The translations under genes and the position numbers were made by a program. Shown piece after piece: positions 14,346-26,641 of a stretch of DNA of 64,000 nucleotides. The notes beneath the pieces were generated by a model. That model saw only the letters and a list, made by a program, of their open reading frames with translations. It was not told where the DNA came from and did no database searches. How positions within the stretch are numbered: the stretch's first letter is position 1; each line of letters opens with the position of its first letter. The stretch covers positions 3,135,522-3,199,521 of the forward strand of contig VXAI01000096.1 in the NCBI GenBank assembly GCA_013399305.1, read 5' to 3'. This stretch comes from Rostratula benghalensis (Eukaryota; Chordata; Aves; Charadriiformes; Rostratulidae).

Positions 14346-15689
14346 TGGAGAGTAAATGGAGTCAGAGGAGGATGAACTGGTGATTCATAGAGACATTTGT
14401 AGAGCTCTTTCCACACAGCAGGACGATAACTTCTGAAAATAGGCTCTTAATCAGTCTTTGTTTTCCTCCTGGACGTCATTCTTTGCCACAATGCAATAAG
14501 AATGGATGGAAGATGGTATTTAAGAGATTGACTGCTTGAAATTCATCGGTCTTGCTTATTGTCAGTGTAGATGATTAATCTGTCCTTTCTAGCTGGGGTG
14601 TGACATGAATGTTCTTCAAGATTACCTCGTTCTGTTTTGCCCTCAGCTGTATGTGTATATATGATAGCCACTGAACTACATTAAAGTATGATACGTGGCA
14701 GTTTTGGAGATTTTAGTCATACCTGACTTAAACTGCCATGGAAGATGTGTGTGGAATGCTGAGAGGTTGGTTTGTAAAGAAGAAAAACAGTTGCTCGAAA
14801 CTTCCTTTTCAGCAAGTTACAGCCTCTTTGGGTTTGACCTGCTTTCTAGTACAAAAGGTGAGCTGGAGGTCCAGATCTGTCGTGTACTTTGATTTCTCTT
14901 CAGCGTTCTTAAAATACTAAAGGCAACTGATAATCTTTTGGGGATTATCAACCTGGAAAAAATACTGCTTCTTTAGAGCTGGGCGGGCTCAGTTATCTCT
15001 GCTTGTGCCCAAGGAGTTGTAATTGCAAAATTCAGTGTGTGATGCTTGCTCTGTTTTTTTTTTTTTTTTTCCTTGCTGTTATTGCTATTACTGCCTTGCT
15101 GCAGCCAGTGGTACATTTTGGCATTAAGTATTCAGTTGAAGCTCTCTGGTGTGTTGGAATGCTAAATTAAGGTGCCAGTTATGAGCAGAGAGGTTAATGG
15201 TATTACATAACGTTTGTCTTGAGGTTTTTTGTCACTGCAGAATTAAAAATAGCAATTAGAAGTTTGTTTTGTCCTAGTTGTGGGTTTTTTCCGTGGAAAT
15301 GAATTATCTGAAGTAACTCACACTTTTCTTTTAACCAAAGCTGGGGGGATTTTTGTTTGTTTTTGTTTTTTGTTTTAAAAGCATCATAATTCAGAAGTTA
15401 AGAAAAGATACTAAAAATCCAAGTTCACTGCAAGCTGCTTATGTTTGTCTTTCAGTTAGTGGTCTCTTGGAAAGCTGTAGATCATTTTCTTATTTTATCA
15501 AAACTACTTAAGGAATGTAATTTGAGCTTTTGTAATAATTCTTCCTGGGTTTGGTTTCTTGTGGCTTTTGTGCTCCTGTGGTTAACCCTGTAGCTTCTCT
15601 CTCCAAGTATTGGGTTAAAACTCTGAGGTCGTGGCTTTGCTCTGCTGTTGCTCTGTGTACACTGGGACGGCCAAAACCATGGACTGTTC

Positions 15690-16612
15690 TTAGAGATGCA
15701 TCTGAGATGGAGTGTACCATCAGTAAGGCTGCAGATGACACCAAGTTAAGCGGGAGTGTTGATCTGCTTGAGGACAGGGAAGCTCTGCAGAGGGACTTGG
15801 ATAGATTGGATCACTGGGCCAACATTAACTGTATGAGCTGTTAACTGAGCTTCACCAGGGCCAAGTGCCAGGTCCTGCTCTTGGGCCACAGCAACCCCAT
15901 GCAGCGCTACAGGCTTGGAGTGTGACTGGAGCTGCCTGGCCCTGGCAGAATAGGACCTGGGAGTTCGAGTTGACAAGTGGCTGAATCTGAGCCAGCAGGG
16001 TGCCCAGGTGACCAAGCAAGCCATCCTGTATTAGAAGTAGTGTGCCCAGCAGAAGTAGGGAAGTGACTGTCCTCCCGTACTTGTCACTGGTGAGGCCACC
16101 CCTTGAGTATTGTGTTCAGTTCTGGGCACCTCAGCATGAGATTGATCTCAAGGTGCTGGAGCGAGTGCAGCTGGGGAATGGAGCTGGGGAAGGGCCTGGA
16201 GAATAAATCTTATGAGAACAATTGAAGGAACTGGGACTGTTCAGTTTGAGGAAGAGGAGGCTGAAGGGAGACCTCATCACTCTCTACAACTACTTGAAAG
16301 GACATTGTAGAGAGGTTGGTGCTGGTCTCTTCTCACGGGTAATTAATGATAGAACAAGAAAGAATGGCTTCAAGCTACACCAGGGTAGGTTTAGGGTGAA
16401 CATTTGGAAAGAATTTTTCCCAGAAAGAGTGGTCAGACCCTGGAATAGGCTGCCCAGGGAGGTGGTCAAGTCCCTATCCCTGAATGTGTTTCAGAGTCAT
16501 TCAGATGTGGTGTTGGGGGATCTGGTGTCTGGGAGAACTGTGTAGAGTGGGGCTGATGGTTGGACGTGATGATCCCAAGGGTCTTTTCCAGCCTGAGGGA
16601 TTCTATGAGATC
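15690..16612 (+). mobile_element. 5'-truncated CR1 LINE with RT remnant and 3' UTR
   Basis: The + strand reads [15 protein letters not shown] followed by [14 protein letters not shown], the CR1 ORF2 region around the catalytic aspartates. The usual Phe before Ala-Asp-Asp is Ala here. A stop ends the frame near 15841. Downstream lies typical CR1 3' sequence, including a block reading [23 protein letters not shown] in pieces and a terminus CCAGCCTGAGGGATTCTATGA. The copy is 5' truncated and cannot code for active protein. Confidence 0.85.
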
Positions 16613-19600
16613 TTCTTTTGTCTTAGACATGTGCTTTTTTTCCTGTCTGAAAACATTTTGTCATTTGTTCCAAATTGGCACTGGCTGTATCCATTGGAAT
16701 TAGCTTGTATATGTGCCTTATCTCATCCAAGGTCTTCATTCACAGAGATTCTGCATCCTTGCTGGCAGTATATTCCTACTTGATAAGGTTTCTCTTCAGC
16801 TCTGGTCTTCACTGTTTTTGTAGCTATGGAATTTGTAATGGATTTTAACTTTGATTACTTGTTTGAAACATGCACATTCACCTGCATGGCAGCATAGATT
16901 GCTTCACATCTGTGCCCTATTAAGTGGCATGCAAAATGATTCCTGAATGCTGTTGTTTAGGAATCCATCATTCAGGACTGGTTTGGTAGAACTCAGTTCA
17001 GAGCTGATCAAATGGTGTGGTGTTGGAAGCTGCAAAAACAAACAAACAAAAAAAATAATGGGGGGAACAATTGTCCTCAAGCTGTTGGTTCCTGGTGTCT
17101 GTGACAAACAAAAGATTGAAATAATTGAATTTGCTGCAGTCTCCTCCTTGGCTTTCCATTTGGGATGCCAGTGTGTTCTTGCAAACCATCTCTGCTCTTC
17201 ACTGCTTGAAAATACACATGGGCTTTGCGCTGGCTGCGTGCCACAGTCTGTGCACAGGCTCTGACCCGCCTTCACTAGACTTGTCCCAATTTTCTAGCAT
17301 ATGGTGATCTCTGCTTTTCAGTTGTTGCTCGATGAAATGTCTGCTTCCAAGGGTGGTCTCTGGCCTGCGGGGGCAAATGAGCTGAATTGTTCTGTGCTAA
17401 GCAGACCTGCAGCTGGGCATGGGGTGGCCACAAAGCAGAGTCCTCCTGCCAAACACTGTTGGCTTTCCCGGCTTGCATTAGAAGTTCCATTTTAAGTCCT
17501 GATCTTTGAGCAGTGACCTTATAAATTCTTCTAATATCTCTCTGCTGATAAGAATGAAGAGACAAGACACAGCATTAATGGGTAATATCAGTGGGCCAGT
17601 AGCTGAGCAGAGGTCTCCCAAGGGTAGGAGTCATAATCCTCTTAAAGGAGAGTCAAAGAGGCTTTGGGAGGTCACCTTTTGCAGGGTGAGAAACAATTCC
17701 TGCGTGAAGCTCTGCCTCTTTGTGTTCAATTTCTCTCCCTCTTTCCTATTTCATCTCAGAGCAGCAGAAAAAAATAGATCTCGATGAATCCTGTGAGAGT
17801 CTCGACCTCTATAAAACTGCTGCTGCCTCAGGTTTGCACCGGCAGAGACTACCTGCCAGAAGACAGCCCTGTTGTGTCCGGGCTGATGGACAGCAGGATG
17901 AAGTCTTGCTCTGCACAGATAAGGGCCTGTTACTCAGGAGACACTTAAACCGTGCTTTCATCTCAATGGGACCGCGTGCTCCTGCTCAGCGCTTGGCAGC
18001 TTCACCGCGGCTTTACCTCTGCCGCCTTTTGTCGCACCCGTGTTTTACTTGCATGGGAGAGTCGTGAGAAATTCGGGTGTCTAAATGCAGTCCAAAATGA
18101 TGGCTTTACTGAATTTTCTTAATGCTTTAAAATCCTTTATGTGTTTGATATTTAAAGAGAAATACTTCCATTGTTAGTGACTAAAAATCAGCAATCAAGA
18201 AGTCGAACTTCTTGCTTCTGGTTTATGATATTCTAGCGATTTGTTGGAACAGAGATGTTGTAGTGTTTGGTCCTGAACATACTGTTTTTCTGCAAAAGTA
18301 CCTACTTGTTTTTGCAAGATTGTCTGAATACAGTAGTGCTAGAAACTTGCTGCTTATTCAAGAGGCTTTAACTCTGAATTTTGGAGGAGTGAATTGTGTA
18401 TGGAAGTAGACACAGACTGCCCTTGGAGTGTGCTGTCCTCCAAGTGGCAGCACGATGACAAGCAGAAATTGAATTTGCTGCATCTCTGAGGCAAACCTAG
18501 GTCTTCCAGGAATCTGCTGTTTGATCAGTGCTGTGTCCAGTCAGGTGTGACAAGAGGTAGCTAAAACAGATGCTGATCGTGTGGAAGCGGGTGTCAGGCT
18601 AAAGTTGTGAAACGTAACTCGTGAGCAAGGGAAACTCTTCCGAGAAGACCCTGTGATGTCACTAGCATTAAGGTATCACAGTGCACAGTGAACAGTGAAG
18701 CATTGGGTCTCCAGCAGAGGAGGGATACGAGCACCCAGTTCAGAGCTGTGACGGCACAGTGCCTCTTGTGATGAGGCAGGGGACAAATTACAGCTTGGTG
18801 TCACCTCTAGTGTCACTGTAAACATATATCTGGTGTATTGATTGACAGCTCCTCCAGGTAGTACCCACACTTCAGTTGTGTGGATTACTGCTGAAACTGA
18901 TTTGATTTTGGGTCACTTCACAGTGGCTGCTGCAGTGGTTTCCTACATAAAGCCCTTTAGATGGATCAGCTCGCTCTTCCAAAAAACTTTGGTTGTCAGC
19001 TTTCTGGTGTGACTTTCTTAATAGTTTAAGCAAGGTAAAGAGAGCCTTGGACAAAATCCAAGCAGCAGTTTCCAAGAATTCTTTGTTGTTCATGAATCAG
19101 TGTTGTTTGTATAATGTTGTTGTCGCTGTTCCTCCTGGCTTTGCTCCCCAGTACTGCGTGCACATGGTGCTGCTGTTTGTCATGCCCTAGTTAATCACAA
19201 CAGGCTATTTCTCACTCACTCCTATATATTTTTAGTAGCCCTTTTGCTCTGAAAATAATGCTGCTAACAAATAAATGAAATATTTATTTTTGAGGAAAAA
19301 GGGTATTGTAAGTATTAATAGTGCGTTGTGGAAAATTGAAACGTGAAGAATTAGGTCTGCTGATTTTTTTTAATGTACAATTTAAATATTTTGTACAGAA
19401 GTGTTTTTGTAGAAATGCTACATAGTCCTGTTGTGTTACTTGAGCTGTGTTGAGTAAGAGTGCAGCTTCGCAGTGTGTTGAAGCTGAACTTCAGCCTTTC
19501 CTTGCCTTTAGCCACAGGTTCCCACCTTCTTGTGACACATGGGGAATTATTGAACCACGTGGTCGGATCTGTTAGGGACCTCATCCAGCGTAAAACTAAA

Positions 19601-22600
19601 GGCTTTTTGTTTTGTTTTATATATATTGCTGGTTTAGTTTCCTACCAGATCGGCTGCTTAATCTAACTGTCTGGAAGAGTGCTGGTGCTGGTGTAAAGGA
19701 GATGTCAGGAGAGAGGTGAAAAAGTTGAATGGTCTCTGTGCTGGGAGCAGCAACTCACATCCCTTTAAAGTCAGGGTAAGGCTGTTCTCTCAGCGCAGGG
19801 TTGCCGGGAGAGTTGAAGCTGAATGAAGTTGGCCCCACCACTCTTCTGCCTGCCTTTGCCCTGCTGGATGAGTTTCCTCTTTTTACTTTTGCTGGGTGCT
19901 GGCACTAAACCAGTCCAGGAAGCCACATTGGCAAAAACAACTTTTTTTTCCTTGAATTAACTTTTTTTGCCAGGCTGGTTTCTGGGCAGGCTGGGGTGAG
20001 TGCCAGTGCTGACTCAGGAGAGAGGATGAGTTTGAAGAGCACTGACTTAGATTTATTTCAGCTGTCATGGAACTAGATCTTCAGATGCATATTAAGGAAA
20101 GAAGAGTAAGATTTGCCAAATACCAATTTTGTCAGTTTTCTGTGTCCTTGTGGATCGAGTTGTCAACATCTACAACACAAGGCTGCTGAACAGCTTTGAG
20201 ACTGTGATTCTTGCCTTCTAGAGCAGACACAACAGAAGCTGTAGAAACCCTGTTTCCTGAAGCCATTCCATTAACGTTACCCCATTCCTACCCCGTTCCA
20301 GAAGTCAAACCTTAGTGGTCATTCAATCTTTTGTGCCTTGTTTTCAATGAGAGAAGGCCTTACATAATGGTGTGTGTCTGATGTGGATACCTGTCACCAG
20401 CTGAAAGCGAAGAACCCAGTCCTTTCCAGTAGGTTGCCAAGCAGCTGTCAAATGGGAAGTCTTTTCAGCTGGTTTTGTTTCAAACAATGTTTGAGCTGGT
20501 AACTTGGGAAAAGAACCTTCAGTCTGTTTCTCTCATGGTCATTTCTAAAGCGTGATAGCATTTCTCTATGGCTTAGTGCTTATTTTAGTTTGCCATTTTT
20601 CTTGTATTTCCATGTTAAAATTCATCTGTAACTGAAGAGTTGCCAAAACTGCAGATTGACTCTCCCTGCTCCTTGAATGTCACGGTCTTCAAATTAGTGG
20701 GAATCTGCACATCACGTAGGCCTGAGATTTTTGAATGGAAGATCACCAAGTTGTTTAATGGTTATGCAATTTCTAGGAGAGTTTTGTTTCAGAATTTGGC
20801 CCAAAGCTGTTCATTCGCATCAGTGACTTTGTTAGTCATGTTTTTGTATTTATTTCAGCACGCGGATGGCAAAAATGACGTATAATTTAGGACAAGCAAC
20901 AGCTCAAGGGAGCTCAGTAGGCATGCCTTACTTGGAGGATACTCATCAGCGTGACCTCATTTCGTCTCATTAAAGAGACCCTCCACGCAGTGGCAATAAA
21001 ATCCCCTACGTGTTCAGTTTAGTAAGTAATCCTGTTCTACAGCACCCCTGAAAGGAGAGGAGAGCTGGGAATGCAAACGTTGGCTTTGGGCACCAGGATA
21101 ACCATCAGCAATCCAGGCACCTTGTGCTGATACAACTGTTTGTACAGCTGCAGGATGGATTGGGGATCTGACCTGGGCTGAAAAGTAATCCTTAAAAAAA
21201 CCAAAACAAAGTGCTGGTTTATTTTTAACGGCGATCAGTTCCCTAATTTGATTCATGGTGAGGCTGCAGAGAGTCGTACCGGCGCAGTGGAGTTGAGTGG
21301 GAGGGTGCAGCTGTCGAAGGATTGCCTGCGTAGCCACGGTCTGAAGAAACTGATTTGGTTTGATCAGTGTCAGAAGAAATCTGAATGTAATACTGGGTGG
21401 TTTCTTTTTTTGTAAAGCCAGGCATTTGGATGGAGTTGGTTTCATTGTGGAGGATCACTTTAGAGAGCAACCAAGACAAGCGGTCAGACAACCCCCAAAC
21501 CTGCCCTGTTTTACCAAACTATAAAGAACAGGGTGGATGAATAAAATGTCAACACAAACTTTCTCCTTGTGCGGACCAAGCTTTTAGTGTATGTTTTTTG
21601 ACTGTCGCTTCCTTATGAGAGAGCTGGACTCCTAGCTGTTCACCTAGGCTTTCATCTTTAATGCTTTTACACATTCTGACAGCAGGAAAAAAATTGTAAG
21701 TTCAGGTAGAGTAAACTTTTTTGCTTGACTTTTAATTTCAAATAGATTTTTATATTTTTTTTTTCTGTCTAGGTCATGTTTTCTCTTTTGTTTTTCCCTT
21801 ACCTTCTGAGGATTCCTTATGGCACGGTGGAGGACAAGGAGTCAGAACCACCCCCCTTCTTTCTCTTCTTTGGTAGCCCACAAATGGTCTGGAAGTGGAA
21901 GATATGTGTGCTCTTGCTCTTGAGCTGGGGGAGTTGATTGTTTTTCCTGTTGCAGAATCCTTGCTTTGGCCTCTGTGCTTTGCTTTCTGGGTGGCAGTTG
22001 TAAGATGCACCACGTGGACTGTTCCTTTCTGTTCCTGTTGGTTCCTCTTAACCAGCCTATCAAGCCCAAAGCCTGATTTTATTGGTGCACAGATACTTCC
22101 CTTTTCTGGGAAGCTTGGTGCTTTCGCTGGAGGTTTCCTCATGTCTTTACGCAAGCCGTGAAGATCTTATCCCGTTGTCCCACCAGCCTTGCAGCTGGAG
22201 TGCTGACTGGGAGCCTGAGGGACACCAGCCTAAGGTGCACAACCATTCCTACTTGTCAAGTCTGCTGTGGGGGTGTGAGTTGGGAGCTCAGGCTCCAGAG
22301 GTGTTTGCACAACTGTATGACAATACCTCTTTTCCAGCTCGGAGTCAGCAGTTACTCGGTAGGTGTTGAGGCCAAACTGACTTCCTTGGCTCTGGTCTTG
22401 ACACTGCCAAGGAGTTCTGGGGCTTTTTTAACCAGGGGAAGATGAGGTAAGAAGTTGTTCTGTTTGCCCCTGTTGTGACACAAACCTGGTAATGGCACTC
22501 ACTCGTTTGTGGGGGATTCTTGTCTCTTTGGTGGGGCTGTCCCCTGGTGCTGAGCAGTCCTGCCCAGAGTCATCTGTCTGGCTAAGCTCTGTGCATGTTA

Positions 22601-23268
22601 CCACGAAATCACCTCTTCCTTTCCTCTGCCAGCAGTGGCTTACTGGGTGGTGTGTTTGTCCTCTGGTTCAGCACAAGCACCACCAGCTCTGACTCATTCT
22701 CTTGGTGTCAGCAGATCGGTGTGGTGCGTTTACCTCCTCATCTGTCCCATCTGTCTTCTGATGCTGTTGAGGTTGTAGAATTTGGTACCCACAGCTGACA
22801 TGAAAGTGCATTGTTTCTGAATGTACTCCTCCTCGTGCTGAACTCAGCATAGTCCTTCCATCATCTTCCTGCTGGGGAGGTGTTTGGGTGGAGTTACCTG
22901 GATGATCCTTCAGGACTTCCTTAGGGATGTGGCTGGTTTATTTAAGCCTCACTCTTGGGGAAGAGGCACAGGTCTGAAGAGCAGCTATGCTTTATTACCA
23001 GCATTAATGAAGAGTTTAGAAGTAAGATTTTTTTCAGGCAAATTCTTCCTTCTGCTTATTTGGTCTAGCAGCTGCATTACAAATTCTTTCCAGGTTAGTC
23101 TTTGAGCCAGATGTCTTCAATGGAATTGACGTGAATTTTTCTTCCCTCCCCCATCCACCTTATGAATGCAAGGACTACAGTTTTCTGCTGTGAGTCCCTT
23201 CACCAGTATGAATTGGAGAAATATCTTTTCATGGTGAGTTAGGTTGGTTCCTGATGGCTTGTTCCTTT

Positions 23269-23725
23269 CATAGAATCACAGAACAGTTAGAGTTGGAAGG
23301 GACCTTAAAAGATCATCAAGTTCCAACCCTCCTGCCATAGGCAGGGACACCTCCCACCAGACCAGGTTGCTCAAAGCCCCATCCAGCCTGGCCTTGAACC
23401 TCTCCAGGGATGGAGCATCCACAACTTCCCTGGGCAGCCTGTTCCAGTGTCTCACCACCCTCACAGTAAAGAATTTCTTTCTGGTATCTAATCTAAATCT
23501 CCCCTCTTTTCATTTAAAGCTGTTACGCCTTGTCTTGTCACTGCACTACCTGACAAAGAGTCCCTCTCCAGCTCTCCTGTAGCTCCCTTCAGATACTGGA
23601 AGGCTGCTATAAGGTCTCCCTGGAGCCTTCTCTTCTCTAGGCTGAACAGTCCCAGCTCCCTCAGCCTGTCTTCATAGGAGAGGTGCTCCAGCCCTCCATC
23701 CCTCTTTCTAATTGCCTTGGACTGT
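23269..23725 (-). mobile_element. 5'-truncated CR1 LINE 3' end
   Basis: On the + strand it begins CATAGAATCACAGAACAG and continues with the GTTGGAAGGGACCTT motif and the 'gcagggacacctcccaccag' block. This is the reverse complement of an avian CR1 3' end. The body runs to about 23700 where similarity fades. It lies in the IP6K1 intron in antisense orientation. Confidence 0.9.
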
Positions 23726-26623
23726 CGGATCTGAGAGCTGTGCTGAATGGCAGCGTTTGCATTGGAATGGTTTAAAAATAACCTGTATCCAGCAGAGACT
23801 TTTTTCCTCTCTGTAAATTAGATGAAGAGAAGCCAGAATTTAGCTCACAGAAAGCCAAGCAACGAGACCTCCCTAGCACTGATCTTCTGTAAGCCCTTCT
23901 CTAGAAGGCGTGTGTCGTATTTTCATCTCTTCTATAAAATGCAAAGCTGATATTGGACGACCCTGCTCTCCTAGGCACAAGCTTGGCAGAAAATTGTCTG
24001 GGCCGGTACTGATAAAGGCACCTTTTGTTAATGTTGATGTAGGTATTCCATCAGGTCTTGCTGCTATGGAAACTCTCAGTCTTGGGCTGGAGCAGCACTT
24101 CTAAACAGAGAAGGAAGGTGCCCCTTACTCCTGAGGTAGGGTACATTTGTAGTGAGGTGCAGCGGGATTCAGGCACTCGTCTCCCTCTCGCTCCTCCTCC
24201 CTGCCCACTGGAGAGGAAAGAGGGGTGATGACCCTTCCTCCAGCCTTCCCATCGCAGTGACACTGATAGCGGTGACGAGGACTGGCAGGTCCCCAGGCAG
24301 TCTGTGCCCTCCTGCCAACGCGCTGCATTTCTTCCGCTGAGGAAGGGGGAAGCCTGGAGAAAAGAGCAGCAAGGGAATTAAATCAGCTGACATCACCCCT
24401 GTTGGGTGCCGTCCTCTCCTGCTCCCCAGGCTGATGTTATCACAGTAAAGCCAGCTCTTCCAGCGTTGGGATGAACTGGAATACAGGCTGGAAAAGGCTA
24501 TTTGAGCCCTGGCTTCGGTTACCTCGACCTGCTGAACAGCTGCCTGGCAGATGTTCACAAAGCATTGCAGAACACCTACACCATATGTGGCCAAACGTGA
24601 CAGACGTTCACTTTGCGCTGTTGCGTGCTAGGGCTTTACATTAAAACATTTAAAAAAACAAAAAAAGTTACCACTGTAGCACGTCAGGGTGAGAAAACAG
24701 GTATTGTCTGTGCCCCGGGTCTGGATCTCTAGCAAGGAATCTTGCTCATCCCTCCTTGTGAGTGTGTGTAGGTTGACAGCAGAAGGGCCTTTGCAATTCC
24801 TGCTAATCTGGCCTCTTAGAAAAAAAGCCTGCTTCAACCCCAGATCTGGGTACTGCTTTTAAGGAGTGGTTTAGGCATCCCAGCCGTGGTTAAAACTGCG
24901 TAGCTCAGCTTCTCTCTTTTCACAAAGAGCTGAAAAGGCTTGGCTTCCGCTCCTTTCTTAGGAAGAGAAGAGGAGAAAATTCTTGGGTTCGCAAGCTACT
25001 GGCAGGAGCGCTGAAGCTTTGTAATTAGTGTGATATACGTATGGCACAGCCTTCCTTCAGATCTCTGGGAGACAGAAACACAGAGTATGCCTAGGGACTC
25101 GTGTTACAAGCTTAATTTGGTTTTCCATGTGGTCCTTCCTGGACATTCAATCAAGTTCTAACATAAAAGCAGGCAAGGCTCTTTCCTTGTGTACCCTTCA
25201 GCAGTTGGTGCATTTGTGCCCTGTTGTTGAGGCAGGAAATGTATTGGTGAAGGAAATGTGCATTTGTTCAGCTCTTGGCATGGGGTGGAGCACACCTAGT
25301 AGTGGCTATTGTCCTCTCCTTGGCCTTGTTTACTGCTGTTCCTCCAGAGACCTCACTGTTGGCATTTTCTTCCTCAGCTGGCATCCTTCAGCAGCTTTCC
25401 CTAAAACTCCAGTTTCGCTTTTGGAGTATGCATAGAGATCATATTCTGTCTGGCTTCAATCTGAAGAGCCACGCTTGCCTTGGTGAGGGCAGCAGGCTCA
25501 AAAAGAGCTGTATTTGGTAACAGTTCAAGTGTTGGACAAAAGATGCAGGGGGAGGTTGAGGATACAAAGCAATGTGCTCAGGCAGGCTTGGAGGGTTTGT
25601 GGCTTCCTGGATACCAGGCTGGCCAAATGTTTCTGGTTACGTCCCAAATGTTGCCTCAGGTTCTTGCAGCGTTGTGTTCTCTCTGCCCAGGTCCCAGGGG
25701 TCATCTCCATTTTCTGCTGACTAGACAGACTCGTCTCAGGCCTCCTGGTCAGCTTTTGTGCTGGGAAGCTGATCTCATAGCACCGTGGGGGATGTTTTGT
25801 TTGGGGTTGGGTTTTTTTTTTGTTTTGTTTGGTTTTTTTTTCCTTAGACTGGATTTTATTCTGTAGAAGTTGGGTCACCCAGTCCAGCGTGACTAGAAAA
25901 CACCATGCTTTTCAGCCCGGATGCTGGCAGCTTCTGCTCCTTGCCAACAAGGCTAGCTCACAAGAAGTAGTCACCGGGCACCCGTTGGCCGGATGCTGTA
26001 GTCCTCTTGCCCTGGAATACTGGTGTTTCCTATACTTGTGCTTCATTCCTGACTGCTTTGGGGTTGTTAAGGAAAAGTCCAACTTTTCTCAGTGTCACAT
26101 TGAGGCTGGTATTTATCCCAGCTCCAGAATCATCAGTGGCCATCTGCCTCGCTGGGCTTCAGTCCCACAGGTCTTGAGGGCTGGCCACGGTCCTGGGAGC
26201 CGCGATGGATGTGCAGGCTGCTCACAATGAAGACGTGCGTCAACAGCGCTTAATGCAGTCAGCTTTCTTGCTGCCTGATAAGTTACAGTTTTAAATGTTT
26301 ATTTTCCTTTTTATTTTGGAAAATAGCTTTACTGGTGAGTCATGAGGCATAGCTAGCATTCCCATACAAGATGGCTTACAAAGATTGGGAATGTCAGCAT
26401 CGCGGGGTGGTCTGTGGTAATTCTCACCCCCGTTGCAATGCAGCTTTCCATCCCCACCTCTCAAGTGCATGGTGGCCTCCAAGGCTAGTTTCCCTGTCAC
26501 ATTAAGTTGCCACCATCAAAGAGGACATCCCTGCTCTTCCTGCTCCCTTGTTCCTGTGCTGGCATCCTCAGGTGGTGGTGCTCAGGTGCTGTGAACTAGC
26601 AGGAGCAGGCATCTCCTGGATTC

Positions 26624-26641
26624 TGGTGGTGGTGGTGGTGG
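26624..26641. repeat. TGG trinucleotide microsatellite
   Basis: Six consecutive TGG units lie within the IP6K1 intron. No other significance is visible. Confidence 0.85.
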
